The notes under the pieces: model-generated
Databases searched by the model: none
What the model was told of the DNA's origin: nothing
What the model saw: the letters and a program-made list of their open reading frames with translations, nothing else
Part shown: positions 1-9,969 of the stretch, piece after piece
How positions within the stretch are numbered: the stretch's first letter is position 1
How the letters are laid out: each line of letters starts with the position of its first letter
Translations under genes and position numbers: made by a program
Assembly (NCBI RefSeq): GCF_007754425.1
Contig: NZ_CP037452.1
Location: 4,625,164 to 4,689,163, forward strand
Direction of reading: 5' to 3'
Source: Gimesia fumaroli
GTDB taxonomy: Bacteria; Planctomycetota; Planctomycetia; Planctomycetales; Planctomycetaceae
Length of the DNA: 64,000 nt

Positions 1-192
1 CCCCCCGAGATACGCAAGTTAATTAAAGAACAAAGAATGCCACGAAAACGGTTATGACTCATTGACTTACTCCAAACCCGAAAGTGATAATTGAATGAAC
101 GGAAGCAGTGAAAGAGAGCCCTTTTTCTCCCCCTCAATCAGTTACTGCCCAAAATAATTCCTCATCCGCCAGGTTTTTTCAATTTTTTTAAA

Positions 193-843
193 ATGCAGCA
201 ACCACCCGACAACGTCAGCCCCGATGACTCCCTTGAAGAACTGCCGGAATTCGCGGAAAGCGTGCTGGAAGAAATGCAATCCACCATTTCGCCCCGCTTC
301 GAGCAGATCTGGGATCGATTTCATCGATTGTTGAAAAACTACGTGGAACAACGACTTTCGCCCCAACTGCAGCCGCATGCGGGAGCCAGCGACATTCTAC
401 AAAGCGCGTTTCTCAGCTTATGGCGACGTCTGGAAGATCCCTCGAAACCGCCCCTCACCGATCAAGACGACCTCTGGGGCTTTCTGATGACCATCGCCCG
501 CCGCAAACTTTCGCGCCGCTGGCGACAGATCAATACACAAAAACGGGGAGGCGGGAAAGTGATTTCGGCGACCGACTATACCAATTCTGACGCCAAGTCC
601 TCGTTTGAAGAGATCGTCTTTGAGGAAGTCAATCAGCAGCTCAAGCTCGAACTGGAAGAAGCGTCCGAATTGCTCGATATCGAATGTCAGACGATTATAT
701 CCATGAAGCTGGCCGGCATGACCAACGCTGAGATCGCAGAAGAACTCAAATGCAGCATCCAACGTATTGAGCGCAAAAATAATCTGATCCGCAAAGCGTT
801 CACCGATGCTGAAGCAGACTCGACGATCATCACAGAAAGTTGA
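193..843 (+). CDS. Planctomycete-type ECF RNA polymerase sigma factor
   Basis: This 216-residue protein is an alternative sigma factor that would direct core RNA polymerase to a limited promoter set. Region 2 spans roughly residues 45-115, with the segment GASDILQSAFLSLWRR matching the core-binding helix and DLWGFLMTIARRKLSRR the -10 recognition part. Region 4 lies near residues 155-205, where MTNAEIAEELKCSIQRIERK forms the -35 helix-turn-helix. The acidic first 30 residues are unlike classical ECFs and typical of planctomycete variants. No anti-sigma gene is adjacent. A sulfatase gene begins 78 bp downstream on the same strand and may be co-transcribed. The ATG follows a T-rich stretch without a clear ribosome-binding site. 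Confidence 0.9.
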   Translation: MQQPPDNVSPDDSLEELPEFAESVLEEMQSTISPRFEQIWDRFHRLLKNYVEQRLSPQLQPHAGASDILQSAFLSLWRRLEDPSKPPLTDQDDLWGFLMTIARRKLSRRWRQINTQKRGGGKVISATDYTNSDAKSSFEEIVFEEVNQQLKLELEEASELLDIECQTIISMKLAGMTNAEIAEELKCSIQRIERKNNLIRKAFTDAEADSTIITES

Positions 844-921
844 CGCCACTCCCATTCTCGATAACAATAGAGAGACTGTTCCCGATTCTTCGCGCCGCAA
901 TTCAGGAGAACAAACAAGCAC

Positions 922-2556
922 ATGATTCACTCAATATACCACCGCCGCCTGTTCCCCAAACGAATCACTCTGCTCTTTCTCTGTGTGATACTCAGTCTCT
1001 CTTCTTTGAAGACAGTCCATGCCGCTTCGAATGAGCGTCCGAATATCATGCTGATCATGGCCGACGACTTGGGTTTTTCTGACCTGGGCTGCTATGGCTC
1101 GGAAATAAAGACACCTCATCTTGACCAGTTAGCCAAAGAGGGCCTGCGGTTCTCCCGGTTTTATAATGCGGGCCGCTGCTGTCCCACCCGGGCCTCTCTC
1201 ATGACGGGACTCTACCCGCATCAGGCTGGCATGGGGTGGATGAATCGTAATGACAATCTCCCGGGCTATCTGGGCGAACTCAATCAGCACTGTGTCAGCA
1301 TCGCGGAAGTTCTCTCTGCAGCCGACTACCGCTGTTATCACGTCGGCAAATGGCATCTGACCTATCGCATGCGGAAAGCCAACGAAAACTGGCCGCTGGG
1401 GCGTGGCTTTGATCGCGCGTATGGCACTGGCGGAGGCGGCAACTATTTCGCCCCTCGTCCGCTGTATGAAGACAATCAACTGATCAAACCACCGAAAGAG
1501 GGCTACTATATCACCGATGCCTTCAGCCGGAGAGCCGTCAATTATCTGAAGGATCATGCACAACAAAATCAAGACACGCCGTTTTTCATGTACCTGGCTT
1601 ATACCGCGCCCCACTTTCCACTGCATGCGCTGCCCGCTGATATCGCCGCTTACCGAGGACGCTACCGCGCTGGATGGGATGAACTCCGAAAACAGCGTCA
1701 TCAGAAAATGACCGAACTGGGGCTGATCAACAGCCCGCTTTCTCCCCGTGATCCGGATGCCAAAGCCTGGGACTCCCTTACCAAAGCAGAGCAGGAAGAA
1801 TGGGAATTACGCATGGCCGTTTACGCCGCCATGGTCACCAGCATGGATCGCGGCATTGGTCAGGTTCTGGAGCAGATTAAACAAATGGGAAAGACCGAAA
1901 ACACACTTGTGTTCTTCCTCTCTGACAACGGTGCGAGTGCCGAATATATCGATCGTGGCCATCAACCCGGCGCCGTCACAGGCACACGTGAATCATTCCG
2001 CTGTGCTGAAGTCGGCTGGGCCAATGCCAGCAATACGCCATTCCGCTTCCACAAGATGTGGATGCATGAAGGGGGCATTTCCACGCCGCTGATCGTTCGC
2101 TGGCCTGCGCAAATTCAACAGACCGGCGGCTGGACCAGTCAAATGGGACATGTGATCGACCTGATGGCAACCTGCGTCGATGTTTCTCAAGCTACCTACC
2201 CGGCTGTAAAACAAAGCCGCCTGGTTAGTCCCTTTGAAGGCAAAAGTCTGCGTACCACCTTTCTGAACCCGGAGAAAACTGAAGATCGCACGCTCTACTG
2301 GGAACATGAAGGCAACAAAGCCGTCCGTCAGGGGAACTGGAAACTGGTCAAACAGCACAAACAGGACTGGGAACTCTACGATCTGAGTCAGGATCGCAGC
2401 GAATTGAACAACCTGGCTCAGCAGCAACCCAAACGTGTTGCTTCTCTCGAGGAACTCTGGGACGCCTGGGCAGAGCATGTCGGCGTCGTCCCCTGGGATC
2501 GACTCCCCCCACCCGGCTATCGAAGTAAAGGACCGGCTTTCTACCGTAAGAAGTAA
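922..2556 (+). CDS. Secreted sulfatase (arylsulfatase family)
   Basis: A 544-residue sulfatase hydrolysing sulfate esters, most likely on polysaccharides, in the periplasm or outside the cell. The N-terminus has a basic stretch, a hydrophobic helix and an AxA-like cleavage site near residue 35. The metal-binding start of the mature protein is NIMLIMADDLGFSDLGCYG (residues 41-59). The formylglycine motif is CCPTR at 86-90, so Cys86 would be converted to the catalytic formylglycine. GKWHL and LSDNGA are the other expected active-site blocks. No formylglycine-generating or anSME-type maturase is in the window, so maturation must come from elsewhere. The gene follows the ECF sigma factor gene by 78 bp. 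Confidence 0.95.
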   Translation: MIHSIYHRRLFPKRITLLFLCVILSLSSLKTVHAASNERPNIMLIMADDLGFSDLGCYGSEIKTPHLDQLAKEGLRFSRFYNAGRCCPTRASLMTGLYPHQAGMGWMNRNDNLPGYLGELNQHCVSIAEVLSAADYRCYHVGKWHLTYRMRKANENWPLGRGFDRAYGTGGGGNYFAPRPLYEDNQLIKPPKEGYYITDAFSRRAVNYLKDHAQQNQDTPFFMYLAYTAPHFPLHALPADIAAYRGRYRAGWDELRKQRHQKMTELGLINSPLSPRDPDAKAWDSLTKAEQEEWELRMAVYAAMVTSMDRGIGQVLEQIKQMGKTENTLVFFLSDNGASAEYIDRGHQPGAVTGTRESFRCAEVGWANASNTPFRFHKMWMHEGGISTPLIVRWPAQIQQTGGWTSQMGHVIDLMATCVDVSQATYPAVKQSRLVSPFEGKSLRTTFLNPEKTEDRTLYWEHEGNKAVRQGNWKLVKQHKQDWELYDLSQDRSELNNLAQQQPKRVASLEELWDAWAEHVGVVPWDRLPPPGYRSKGPAFYRKK

Positions 2557-2678
2557 ACTCCTTCGCTATAGAACGGCTCCTGTATCAAAATCTGCGTTAA
2601 ACAGATCAGATAAAACCGGCGCAGAGCATCCGATCCCTTGATTCTGGAACAGGAAATCGAGATATTAAAATAATAGTG

Positions 2679-2709
2679 ACCTGTTGGTCCTTATATTGAC
2701 AGGTTTTTG
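2679..2709 (+). terminator. Possible weak terminator after the first sulfatase
   Basis: ACCTGT at 2679-2684 and ACAGGT at 2699-2704 form a six-pair stem with a 14-base loop, followed by TTTT. The stem is short, so this is only a weak candidate for a rho-independent terminator between the sulfatase and the UxaA-family gene. Confidence 0.3.
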
Positions 2710-2770
2710 ATTCACCGCTGCATCCCGCGATGTCTTTCCTCTTCCTTTATTAATAGAACGTTCCTTCCTC

Positions 2771-4327
2771 ATGTCATCCGTTGCCTCTTCGCCGCTCTTA
2801 AAACTGCACCCGGAAGATAATATTGCCATTGCCCGTAATTCGGTGGCGGAAAACCAGGAATGTCCCCTTTCGGAAACCGAAAGCGTGACGGCTCGGGAAG
2901 ATATCGACTTAGGACATAAAGTCGCCATTCAGCAGATTGCCAAGGGAGAGCCAATCCGTAAGTTCGGTCAGGTGATCGGTTTTGCGACGTCGGACATGCA
3001 GCCAGGCGACTGGATTCACAGTCACAACCTGGAAGCCGGGGAATTGAGCCTGGATTACGCTTATTCCAGCGATGTGCCTGCTCCCCCGGAACCAGTGGAA
3101 GGCCGGACTTTCATGGGTTACCGCCGTCCGAACGGGAAAGCGGGCACGCGAAACTATCTGGCGATCATTAGTACGGTCAACTGCTCGGCAACCGCGTCCA
3201 AATACATTGCCCGAGAACTGGCGAAAACCTCGCTGGAAGACTATCCGAATATTGACGGCATCATTCCCCTGGTCCACAAGGGGGGGTGTGCCATGCAGTA
3301 TGATGGCGAAGACCATCATCAACTAATGCGAACTCTGGGCGGCTTTGCCAAGCATCCTAATATCGGCGCGTATGTTGTTCTGGGGCTGGGATGTGAAACA
3401 GGGCAAGGTTCTTTTCTCTCGGATTCCGAAGGGCTGGTCCAGTTACAAAACCTCAAGGCCCCCAAACCTCTGGAACCATTGGTGCTCAATATTCAAGACA
3501 TAGGGGGGATAGCCAAAACAGTCAAAAAAGTCACCGCCCTTTTGCAAGACTATTTGCCCATTGTGAATGACGTCAAACGCGAACCCATTCCCGTTTCGGA
3601 GCTGATTCTGGGAACGGAGTGCGGCGGCAGTGACGGCAACAGTGGTGTGACCGCCAATCCAGCCTTGGGAATTGCCAGTGACCTGCTCGTCGCTCATGGT
3701 GCCACTTCGATACTGGGCGAAACCTCGGAAATCTATGGAGGCGAACATCTTCTCACCCGCCGAGCCATCACCCCTGAAGTCGGCAAGAAACTGATTGAAC
3801 GGATCAAATGGTGGGAAGAGTATACAGGCAAGTTTGGAGTCGTCATTGATAACAATCCTTCTCCCGGCAATAAAAGAGGGGGCCTGACCACGATTTATGA
3901 AAAATCACTGGGGGCGATTGCCAAAGGGGGCAGCACAGCCCTGCGTGAAGTCTATCGTTTCGCGGAACCCGTCACAGAAAAGGGCTTTGTGATTATGGAT
4001 ACCCCGGGTTATGACCCCGCTTCGGTTACCGGGATGGTTGCCGGCGGCGCGAATGTGGTCGCATTTACCACGGGCCGTGGCAGCTGCTTCGGTTGTAAGC
4101 CTGTTCCCAGCATCAAGATCTCGACCAACACCCCAATGTATGAACGAATGGAAGATGACATGGACCTGGACGCCGGTCGCATTCTAAATGGGACCTCTGT
4201 AGAAGAAGTGGGGCGGGAGATCTTCGAACTGGTCATCGATGTTGCCAGTGGTAAAAAAACCAAAAGTGAACTCCAGGGCATCGGAGACGAAGAATTCTGC
4301 CCCTGGAGCATCGGACCGGTTCTATAA
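2771..4327 (+). CDS. UxaA-family hydro-lyase (altronate/galactarate dehydratase type)
   Basis: A 518-residue protein with the two-part organisation of altronate dehydratases: an N-terminal SAF-like domain (about residues 10-95, ending HSHNLEAGELSLDY) and the large UxaA catalytic region from about 110. FMGYRRPNGKAGTRNYLAI is the usual domain entry. CGGSDGNSGVTANPALG and the Cys-containing GRGSCFGCKPVPSIKI match metal-binding and active-site blocks of the family. Family members dehydrate sugar acids such as D-altronate or D-galactarate in uronate catabolism. Its place between a sulfatase and a porin-like gene fits use of sulfated uronate-rich polysaccharides. The exact substrate cannot be read from the sequence. 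Confidence 0.88.
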   Translation: MSSVASSPLLKLHPEDNIAIARNSVAENQECPLSETESVTAREDIDLGHKVAIQQIAKGEPIRKFGQVIGFATSDMQPGDWIHSHNLEAGELSLDYAYSSDVPAPPEPVEGRTFMGYRRPNGKAGTRNYLAIISTVNCSATASKYIARELAKTSLEDYPNIDGIIPLVHKGGCAMQYDGEDHHQLMRTLGGFAKHPNIGAYVVLGLGCETGQGSFLSDSEGLVQLQNLKAPKPLEPLVLNIQDIGGIAKTVKKVTALLQDYLPIVNDVKREPIPVSELILGTECGGSDGNSGVTANPALGIASDLLVAHGATSILGETSEIYGGEHLLTRRAITPEVGKKLIERIKWWEEYTGKFGVVIDNNPSPGNKRGGLTTIYEKSLGAIAKGGSTALREVYRFAEPVTEKGFVIMDTPGYDPASVTGMVAGGANVVAFTTGRGSCFGCKPVPSIKISTNTPMYERMEDDMDLDAGRILNGTSVEEVGREIFELVIDVASGKKTKSELQGIGDEEFCPWSIGPVL

Positions 4328-4696
4328 AGCGTTTCCTTTCTTCGTTCTAAGACCAATTGGCACCCTCCTATTTCGAAATCCGTCAAGAAAAATGCGAATT
4401 AACTCAGTCGCATAATCCTATCTTACTTCTATTAAAAGACTTAGCCATTTATACCTGTCTGTTCCCATTCGTCAACTTCCTGAAAACACCCACCAGAGAC
4501 TACACTTCCGAACACGTACTTTCACGCTCAATACAATCGATAGAACTATTGAAACAGGAAAATTCGGCATCTTCCGAATAATCGCTACAGTTTACCAGAA
4601 GCGATGTCCGATATAACCAGCAACAGACTCCGCGCAATTCCGTATTAGATCGCGCGGATTGTTATCAAAGTTTCCGCTGTTTGTAAGGACGTATAG

Positions 4697-6517
4697 ATGC
4701 GGCTTCTTAATTGGCTAGCACCGGTATTGAGCATCGTTCTGATCTCACACGCATATTCCACAGTGCATGCGCAGGGATATCCCCCTCCGATGACGCAGTC
4801 GGGGATGATACAGCCCGTATCATTTAATTCCTCGAATCTGTCGGGATTCACTCAGAACGTACAATCATCCATGGGAGCCCCCCCACCTCCGCCGAATTTC
4901 TTTCAGGCGGCAACCGGTGGTTATGGTGCACCCGGTATGCCCGGAGTTCCGATGAACGCCGGGCCACAGTCTTCGCTGAGTGCGTTCCCTCGCATTTCTC
5001 CTTTCGAAAAGATGTTTCAACAACATCGGGTCGACAAGAACGGCTTGTGGTCATACAAGTCCAGCAACGCTGGTAAAAAATACTTCTTCAGCACGGAAGC
5101 ACTCTTTTCACGCTACCAGAATCCTGGTGGTGCCTTGATCGGAAATAGCGGGTCCATTTCCTACCTGAATATGGTTGAAGACGAACTGATCGCAGCAGTC
5201 GATGAGGAATTTTTTGATCAGTTCAGCGAAAACGAAGGTTTAAACTACTTTGACTCGGTCCACTACAACAAGATACCCAGCTTGGATGCACCTGGTGTTC
5301 GTCTACGTTGGGGCTGGACCAACGATGACGATAGCGGGTTTGAACTTTCGGGATGGTGGATATCTCAGGCAAATTCGTCATGGTCGGCGATTGAGGATTC
5401 GACTCACAAACCCAATCCAGCAAATCAGGCGATTATGGACATCCTGCTCTCACCTCCCAACTTTATTGATCCGGATGGTGATGGGGTATTTACTACGATC
5501 CCTGGTGTGACCCAGGCTGAAATCAATACCATCCTGCAAAACGAATTGATGAACCTGGGCGGCCTCCCTCTTGATGACGGTACAGTGAATGGAGTCACCG
5601 TTCCTTACGACCTGGATTTCAGAGTGAAAGTAGTCAGCCAGGCCTGGGGTACGAACGCCACCTGGATGTCGACGCCATTTGTTGACAAGAAAGCCTTGAA
5701 AATTCGTACTCTGGCAGGTGCCAGATACATGCAGGTTCGGGAAGGTTTCGGATTCGTTGGTGTTGACAGTGGCCTGCTCTATAGCGATGCGAATAACATC
5801 GCCGGAATTCGTCCGGACTTGAAACTGTTTTCACTCCCTACCGGAACAGATGAAAACGAAGACGGTATTGTTGACAACGCAGGTGTCGTGGAAGATGACG
5901 ATGGAGGAACAGGTACTTCCACCGCCTTCTTCGTTGCTCCTACAGATGCTGTTACCGACGTGGCTGTGACTCCCACAACCACTTATGTCAACAACAAAGT
6001 CGATACCCATCTGGCTGGACCTGAATTAGGGATTCAGTTTGACATCGGTGGTGACAAATTTAAAATCTGGGGTCAGACCAAAGTTGGTATCATGGCCAAT
6101 CAGGAAACTATTGAACTGGAAGGGGACAACGTTGGGATGATCACCCGCGTCGAAGATCCTACTGACCCTACTTCTGAACGACCTAAAGCGTTAATCGATC
6201 CAACAGCCGACAACCCGAATCCAAACGCCTTTTCCGATCGTCAGACACACACCCACATCTCACCAATCTTTGAACAGTCTATCTTCATGGAAATGGCAAT
6301 CTTTGACAAAGTACCAGTACTAAAACGAATGAAACTTCTTGAGGAAGCAAAATTCAAATTCGGTTACACGTACATTGTCGCCGGAGAAATGGCCAGACCC
6401 TATGACAGTATTCGCTGGCAGGGCATGCCTACCAGAGGCTTGTTCCCCTCCATCGATGTCAAACGTGAATCCTGGAGTGTTGGCAGTTGGAGTATCGGTA
6501 TCGACTGGCTCTACTAA
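4697..6517 (+). CDS. BBP7-like outer-membrane beta-barrel protein
   Basis: A 606-residue exported protein. Residues 1-26 are a signal peptide ending in VHAQ. A Pro/Gly-rich, low-complexity stretch (about 27-95) follows. The remainder is rich in alternating hydrophobic and aromatic residues and Asp/Gly turns, including an Asp-rich segment DPDGDGVFTTIPG near residue 260 that could bind calcium. The C-terminal part (SVGSWSIGIDWLY, ending in an aromatic residue) resembles the closing strand of a beta-barrel. This is the pattern of the BBP7 family, common in planctomycetes and of unproven function. The start is supported by AAGGA seven bases upstream. A strong terminator follows the stop. Confidence 0.75.
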   Translation: MRLLNWLAPVLSIVLISHAYSTVHAQGYPPPMTQSGMIQPVSFNSSNLSGFTQNVQSSMGAPPPPPNFFQAATGGYGAPGMPGVPMNAGPQSSLSAFPRISPFEKMFQQHRVDKNGLWSYKSSNAGKKYFFSTEALFSRYQNPGGALIGNSGSISYLNMVEDELIAAVDEEFFDQFSENEGLNYFDSVHYNKIPSLDAPGVRLRWGWTNDDDSGFELSGWWISQANSSWSAIEDSTHKPNPANQAIMDILLSPPNFIDPDGDGVFTTIPGVTQAEINTILQNELMNLGGLPLDDGTVNGVTVPYDLDFRVKVVSQAWGTNATWMSTPFVDKKALKIRTLAGARYMQVREGFGFVGVDSGLLYSDANNIAGIRPDLKLFSLPTGTDENEDGIVDNAGVVEDDDGGTGTSTAFFVAPTDAVTDVAVTPTTTYVNNKVDTHLAGPELGIQFDIGGDKFKIWGQTKVGIMANQETIELEGDNVGMITRVEDPTDPTSERPKALIDPTADNPNPNAFSDRQTHTHISPIFEQSIFMEMAIFDKVPVLKRMKLLEEAKFKFGYTYIVAGEMARPYDSIRWQGMPTRGLFPSIDVKRESWSVGSWSIGIDWLY

Positions 6518-6543
6518 AATTTCATTTTACGTTTAAAAATTCA

Positions 6544-6578
6544 AACGGTCTGGAGTTTCTTCCAGACCGTTTTTTTTT
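6544..6578 (+). terminator. Rho-independent terminator, probably bidirectional
   Basis: An 11-bp perfect stem (AACGGTCTGGA at 6544-6554, TCCAGACCGTT at 6561-6571) with a six-base loop is followed by a run of T. It ends the BBP7-like transcript. On the other strand the stem is followed by a T-rich stretch too, so it can also stop the convergent sulfatase transcript. Confidence 0.92.
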
Positions 6579-6594
6579 ATGCCCCGGCTCACAT

Positions 6595-8331
6595 TCATTT
6601 AATTTGTTTCAGTGTCACGTCACCCACTGTGTTGTTGTTCCGAGTATAAACTCGATCTGTCCCCGTCTGAAACCAGATATCCAGCATGCCCGTGCCGGCA
6701 CGCAATTCAAACTCGGCAGTGTTTTCATTCGCATTCAAATATTCATGCGTCTTCTGCCCCTGCCAGTCGACAATCAGCTTCCCTGAGTTCTGCATCGCTT
6801 TTCTGTTGATCTGAACACGATATAATCCCGGGTTATTAATCTTCACCATCCAGCCTTGAGGGACCCCGTGAGAGTAAGTGCTGTCCTGGTAACGGCACAG
6901 CACGCTGGGATCTTCCTTCTCTTTGTCAATCACAATGGTACCTGGAGTAAAATGACGTGTGTTCTGTACTGCAGAAAACCAGGCATCGTATTTCTGGCGG
7001 AGCGCTGCCGCCTGTTCCGGCTTGCTTTGAATCAGGTTATTTGCTTCTCCCGGATCGACAGACAAATCGTATAATTCCAAAATGGGTTCTGCCTGTTGCA
7101 TCAGGTTTTCATCACCAAACGTCCCCGGGTATCCCACCAGTTTAAACCGTTGTGTCACAACGGCCGAATTTTGATACTGCTGGGGAGTCAATCCTCGATG
7201 AACCTGGAAAAAAAGACTGCGTTCAGGCAATTCGGCTTTCTTTCCCGATAGCAGTTCAGAAAGATCGATCCCATCCAGTGCCAGAGAAGCGGGCCGAGGT
7301 GTCTTTGTCAGTGAAAGCAGCGTTGGCAGCAGGTCAATGTGTGCGGCGATCTGATCACTTTTCGTGCCACCTTGAAAATGACCGGGCCACTGCGCGACAA
7401 ACGGAACACGAATTCCGCCTTCGTAGGTCCAGGACTTCCTGCCCCGTAAGCCAGCGGTAAACCGTTTTTGCTGAGGTCCATTATCTCCCAGAAAAATCAC
7501 GATCGTATCGTCTGACAGCTTCTCTCGTTTCAACCAGGCCATCAGTTTTCCCACGTTCTCATCCAGGTTCTCTACCATTCCATAAACGCGCGCCGTCGTT
7601 TCATTCAGCCCCATTTTCTGATACGGCCCCCAGTATGAACGATCGACTTCCAGAGGTGTATGCGGTGCATTGGTTGGCAGATAAACAAAGAATGGCTGCC
7701 GCGCCTGTTTTTGCTGATCCATGAATTTGATCGCAGCGTCGAAGAACACATCGGTGCAATAACCGTCTGCTTGAAACCGTTTACCATTCTTCCACAGCCG
7801 GGAATCAAAATAACTGTTTGGCTGATCCGGCGTTTGGCCGATGCCACCGCTTTTATGAACCAGTGTTTCTTCAAATCCCTGATCCTCTGGACGCATCGGA
7901 TAATTATCTCCCAGATGCCATTTCCCAAAAATGCCGGTTTTATATCCTGCCTGTTTTAAGAGTTCTGCCAGCGTGATTTCTTCTCCGTGCATCTTCGCGC
8001 CTCCACGCGAAGTATGAATCACGCCGGTACGATAAAAATAGCGGCCCGTCATCAGACTGGCGCGGGTCGGGGCACACACCGGACTGCAGTAGAACCGGGT
8101 CAATTCGATGCCGTTTTTTGCCATACGATCCAGGTGCGGCGTTTTGATTTTCTTATTTCCATGAAAGCCGACATCGCCATAACCCTGATCGTCAGTCAGA
8201 ATCAGAACGACATTCGGCCGCTCTGATTCCGCGTTTGCGCCCCAGGCAGAAAGTGCATTCGTCGTTGAAAGAAGCATTCCCAGTATCAACCAGACAAAAC
8301 AGCATTTCGATTGGAACTTCAACATCAACAA
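6595..8331 (-). CDS. Secreted sulfatase with C-terminal extension
   Basis: A 578-residue sulfatase. A hydrophobic signal sequence lies within residues 8-34 (VWLILGMLLSTTNALSAWGA). The metal-binding block is NVVLILTDDQGYGDVGFHG (40-58), the formylglycine motif is CAPTR at 86-90, and GKWHLGD and FLGDNGPQ follow. Catalytic sulfatase sequence ends near residue 455. About 110 further residues contain beta-rich sequence (GWMVKINNPGLYRVQINRK) that looks like an appended jelly-roll or carbohydrate-contact module rather than sulfatase core. The gene is convergent with the BBP7-like gene and shares its terminator region. It is not the paralogue next door in disguise: the C-terminal module is absent from the sulfatase at 922-2556. 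Confidence 0.95.
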   Translation of the reverse strand: MLMLKFQSKCCFVWLILGMLLSTTNALSAWGANAESERPNVVLILTDDQGYGDVGFHGNKKIKTPHLDRMAKNGIELTRFYCSPVCAPTRASLMTGRYFYRTGVIHTSRGGAKMHGEEITLAELLKQAGYKTGIFGKWHLGDNYPMRPEDQGFEETLVHKSGGIGQTPDQPNSYFDSRLWKNGKRFQADGYCTDVFFDAAIKFMDQQKQARQPFFVYLPTNAPHTPLEVDRSYWGPYQKMGLNETTARVYGMVENLDENVGKLMAWLKREKLSDDTIVIFLGDNGPQQKRFTAGLRGRKSWTYEGGIRVPFVAQWPGHFQGGTKSDQIAAHIDLLPTLLSLTKTPRPASLALDGIDLSELLSGKKAELPERSLFFQVHRGLTPQQYQNSAVVTQRFKLVGYPGTFGDENLMQQAEPILELYDLSVDPGEANNLIQSKPEQAAALRQKYDAWFSAVQNTRHFTPGTIVIDKEKEDPSVLCRYQDSTYSHGVPQGWMVKINNPGLYRVQINRKAMQNSGKLIVDWQGQKTHEYLNANENTAEFELRAGTGMLDIWFQTGTDRVYTRNNNTVGDVTLKQIK

Positions 8332-8480
8332 AGCCTTTCTTCAATCAACAAATCAGAAGTCATTGATCCAATGGATGTAAAAAGGATGATTTCCGAAAAA
8401 CCAGTTGCCGGACCGGGCCGCATGCCATACGATAAGGAAATATGAAAGTACGACGATTGTCAGAGGCCGGAGGACAGACT

Positions 8481-9107
8481 ATGAATCACAGCCGCATCTG
8501 GTTCAGCATGCTGTTGATCGGAGTTGCCGCTCAATGTCAACAAGCCCAGGCTCAGGTACTCAGAATCCAACAACCTATCGTACAACAATTTTCAGCAGAC
8601 ACAACGCTGAGTGTTCCCGATCGGGGCAGCGCACTGATCGGCGGTTTCAGTTCCGGAGCCATCCGCTCCCGGCAGACCGGCCCCTTTCGGCGGGGATCAA
8701 ACTATGGTCATGCTTTCCAGAGTTCGACCAGCAGTGTCAGCGTTTACATACATGACTTTGAAGCCATGGACCGCATGCTGTTGAACTCGGCTCCAGCCGC
8801 GCTGCGCCACAATAGTGGAATTCCGAGTCGCGACCAGCATTGGAAACAGCAGTTGCTTGCACGACAAGCAGGCGTATCGACTCCCAGGCGTCTTTCCACT
8901 TCACGCACTGCAGCAGAAACCGCGCCACACTCGGCTGAGCAATTCGCGCAAACCAAGGCAGAACGCTTTTTCGAGTTAGGTCAGAAAGCAGAGCAAAAGC
9001 ACGCGACTCCCAATATCGCCATCCTGCATTACAGAGTGGCAGAAAAGTATGGAAGCGCACGAGCCAAGGCAAGACTGCAGCAACTGACAACGCTCAAAGA
9101 AGAGTGA
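8481..9107 (+). CDS. Secreted protein with a TPR-like C-terminal segment, unknown function
   Basis: An unrecognised 208-residue exported protein. The ATG at 8481 is preferred over an in-frame upstream ATG at 8442, because GGAGG (8469-8473) sits seven bases before it and a clean signal peptide follows directly (MNHSRIWFSMLLIGVAAQ, cut after AQAQ). The middle is Ser/Arg-rich without domain signatures. The last 60 residues (QTKAERFFELGQKAEQKHA and NIAILHYRVAEKYGS) resemble one tetratricopeptide-like helix pair. The gene is alone on its strand, and its stop lies 16 bp from the stop of the convergent gene. Confidence 0.7.
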   Translation: MNHSRIWFSMLLIGVAAQCQQAQAQVLRIQQPIVQQFSADTTLSVPDRGSALIGGFSSGAIRSRQTGPFRRGSNYGHAFQSSTSSVSVYIHDFEAMDRMLLNSAPAALRHNSGIPSRDQHWKQQLLARQAGVSTPRRLSTSRTAAETAPHSAEQFAQTKAERFFELGQKAEQKHATPNIAILHYRVAEKYGSARAKARLQQLTTLKEE

Positions 9108-9123
9108 GGGCCAACCGAAAAAA

Positions 9124-9432
9124 CTAAGCCGCCTCTTCCGATTCGTCTTCCGGAACGAACACGCGATTGGGGAGATGCACCTTGGCATAGCGTTCGCCCC
9201 GTGCATCATAAAAATAGACCATGTTGGAATCAGAGGCCCAGATTGCTCCCAGACGAACGCTTCGCGGACCATTGATCGAAAACTGCAGTCCACAGCTTCG
9301 TCCGCGTCTCTGCAGCGCCATTTCTGACATTGTAAACTGCTCTTCAAGCAGGTTTTCTTTTTCACAAAGCGTTTTGTGAATATATAGACGCAGTTCGTCG
9401 AGTGACTGGATTTTCTCTACACTGATGCTCAT
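9124..9432 (-). CDS. Small cytoplasmic protein of unknown function
   Basis: A 102-residue protein that I do not recognise. It has no signal peptide or membrane segment. The first half is helical (VEKIQSLDELRLYIHKTLCE). The second half is beta-like with GRSCGLQFSINGPRSVRLGA and VYFYDARGERYAKVHLPNR, and the tail is very acidic (PEDESEEAA). The compact size and the conserved-looking Gly/aromatic pattern suggest a real gene. Nothing in the context points to a role. Confidence 0.6.
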   Translation of the reverse strand: MSISVEKIQSLDELRLYIHKTLCEKENLLEEQFTMSEMALQRRGRSCGLQFSINGPRSVRLGAIWASDSNMVYFYDARGERYAKVHLPNRVFVPEDESEEAA

Positions 9433-9969
9433 TCACTATCCCTCTCGCAAGAATCTTCGTTCACCTGTTTTTTCAGTGATTCCTTCTGTGCTGAAACACA
9501 TCTGACTTTCACGAATCATCAGGTTGACCTCACGAGTATCGTCCAACCATTCAAGCATCTCTCACAAGAGTTGAGATGCCCTTCTCTTTGTTAAAATTTG
9601 AGAAGATTATGGATCCGATTTATTCGATACCCGCCAGAGCTATTTCGGGAAATTCGGACAGAACCCCAAAATTGGACTGATGAAACCGGGTTGAAGAGTC
9701 ATGCAGACAGACACCAGGTGCGACTGAGAACAGCATTCTTGTAACTTACCTTTTAACTAATCCGAACAGTTTCTGCACTTTGAGATCTGAGTGTGCCACA
9801 AGCGATCAGGCAGTGGAGACGTTTTTTCTGTGCAACACGGAAATTCGTGATATCCCCTAAATTTACCGAAGATAAAATAGTTTGTATGATGAGTCATTAA
9901 CAACGCTGTAAAATTTACTTTTGTTCACAATTGGCTCAACAAAAACATCTGAATAGAGGACTTCCTGAA
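9433..9969. other. 537-bp intergenic region, no gene seen
   Basis: This AT-rich stretch separates two divergent genes and should hold both promoters. One inverted repeat is visible: GCATCTC at 9555-9561 and GAGATGC at 9573-9579, with an 11-base spacer. It has no T-run on either side, so it is not an obvious terminator. I see no open frame with a ribosome-binding site. Confidence 0.6.

Noticed and set aside
1-192. Leader of the first gene
   Set aside because: Only AT-rich sequence with T-runs is visible; no partial gene or promoter could be assigned with confidence.
4357-4581. Open frame of 74 codons between the UxaA-family and BBP7-like genes
   Set aside because: No ribosome-binding site, no recognisable family, AT-rich intergenic composition and uneven residue use.
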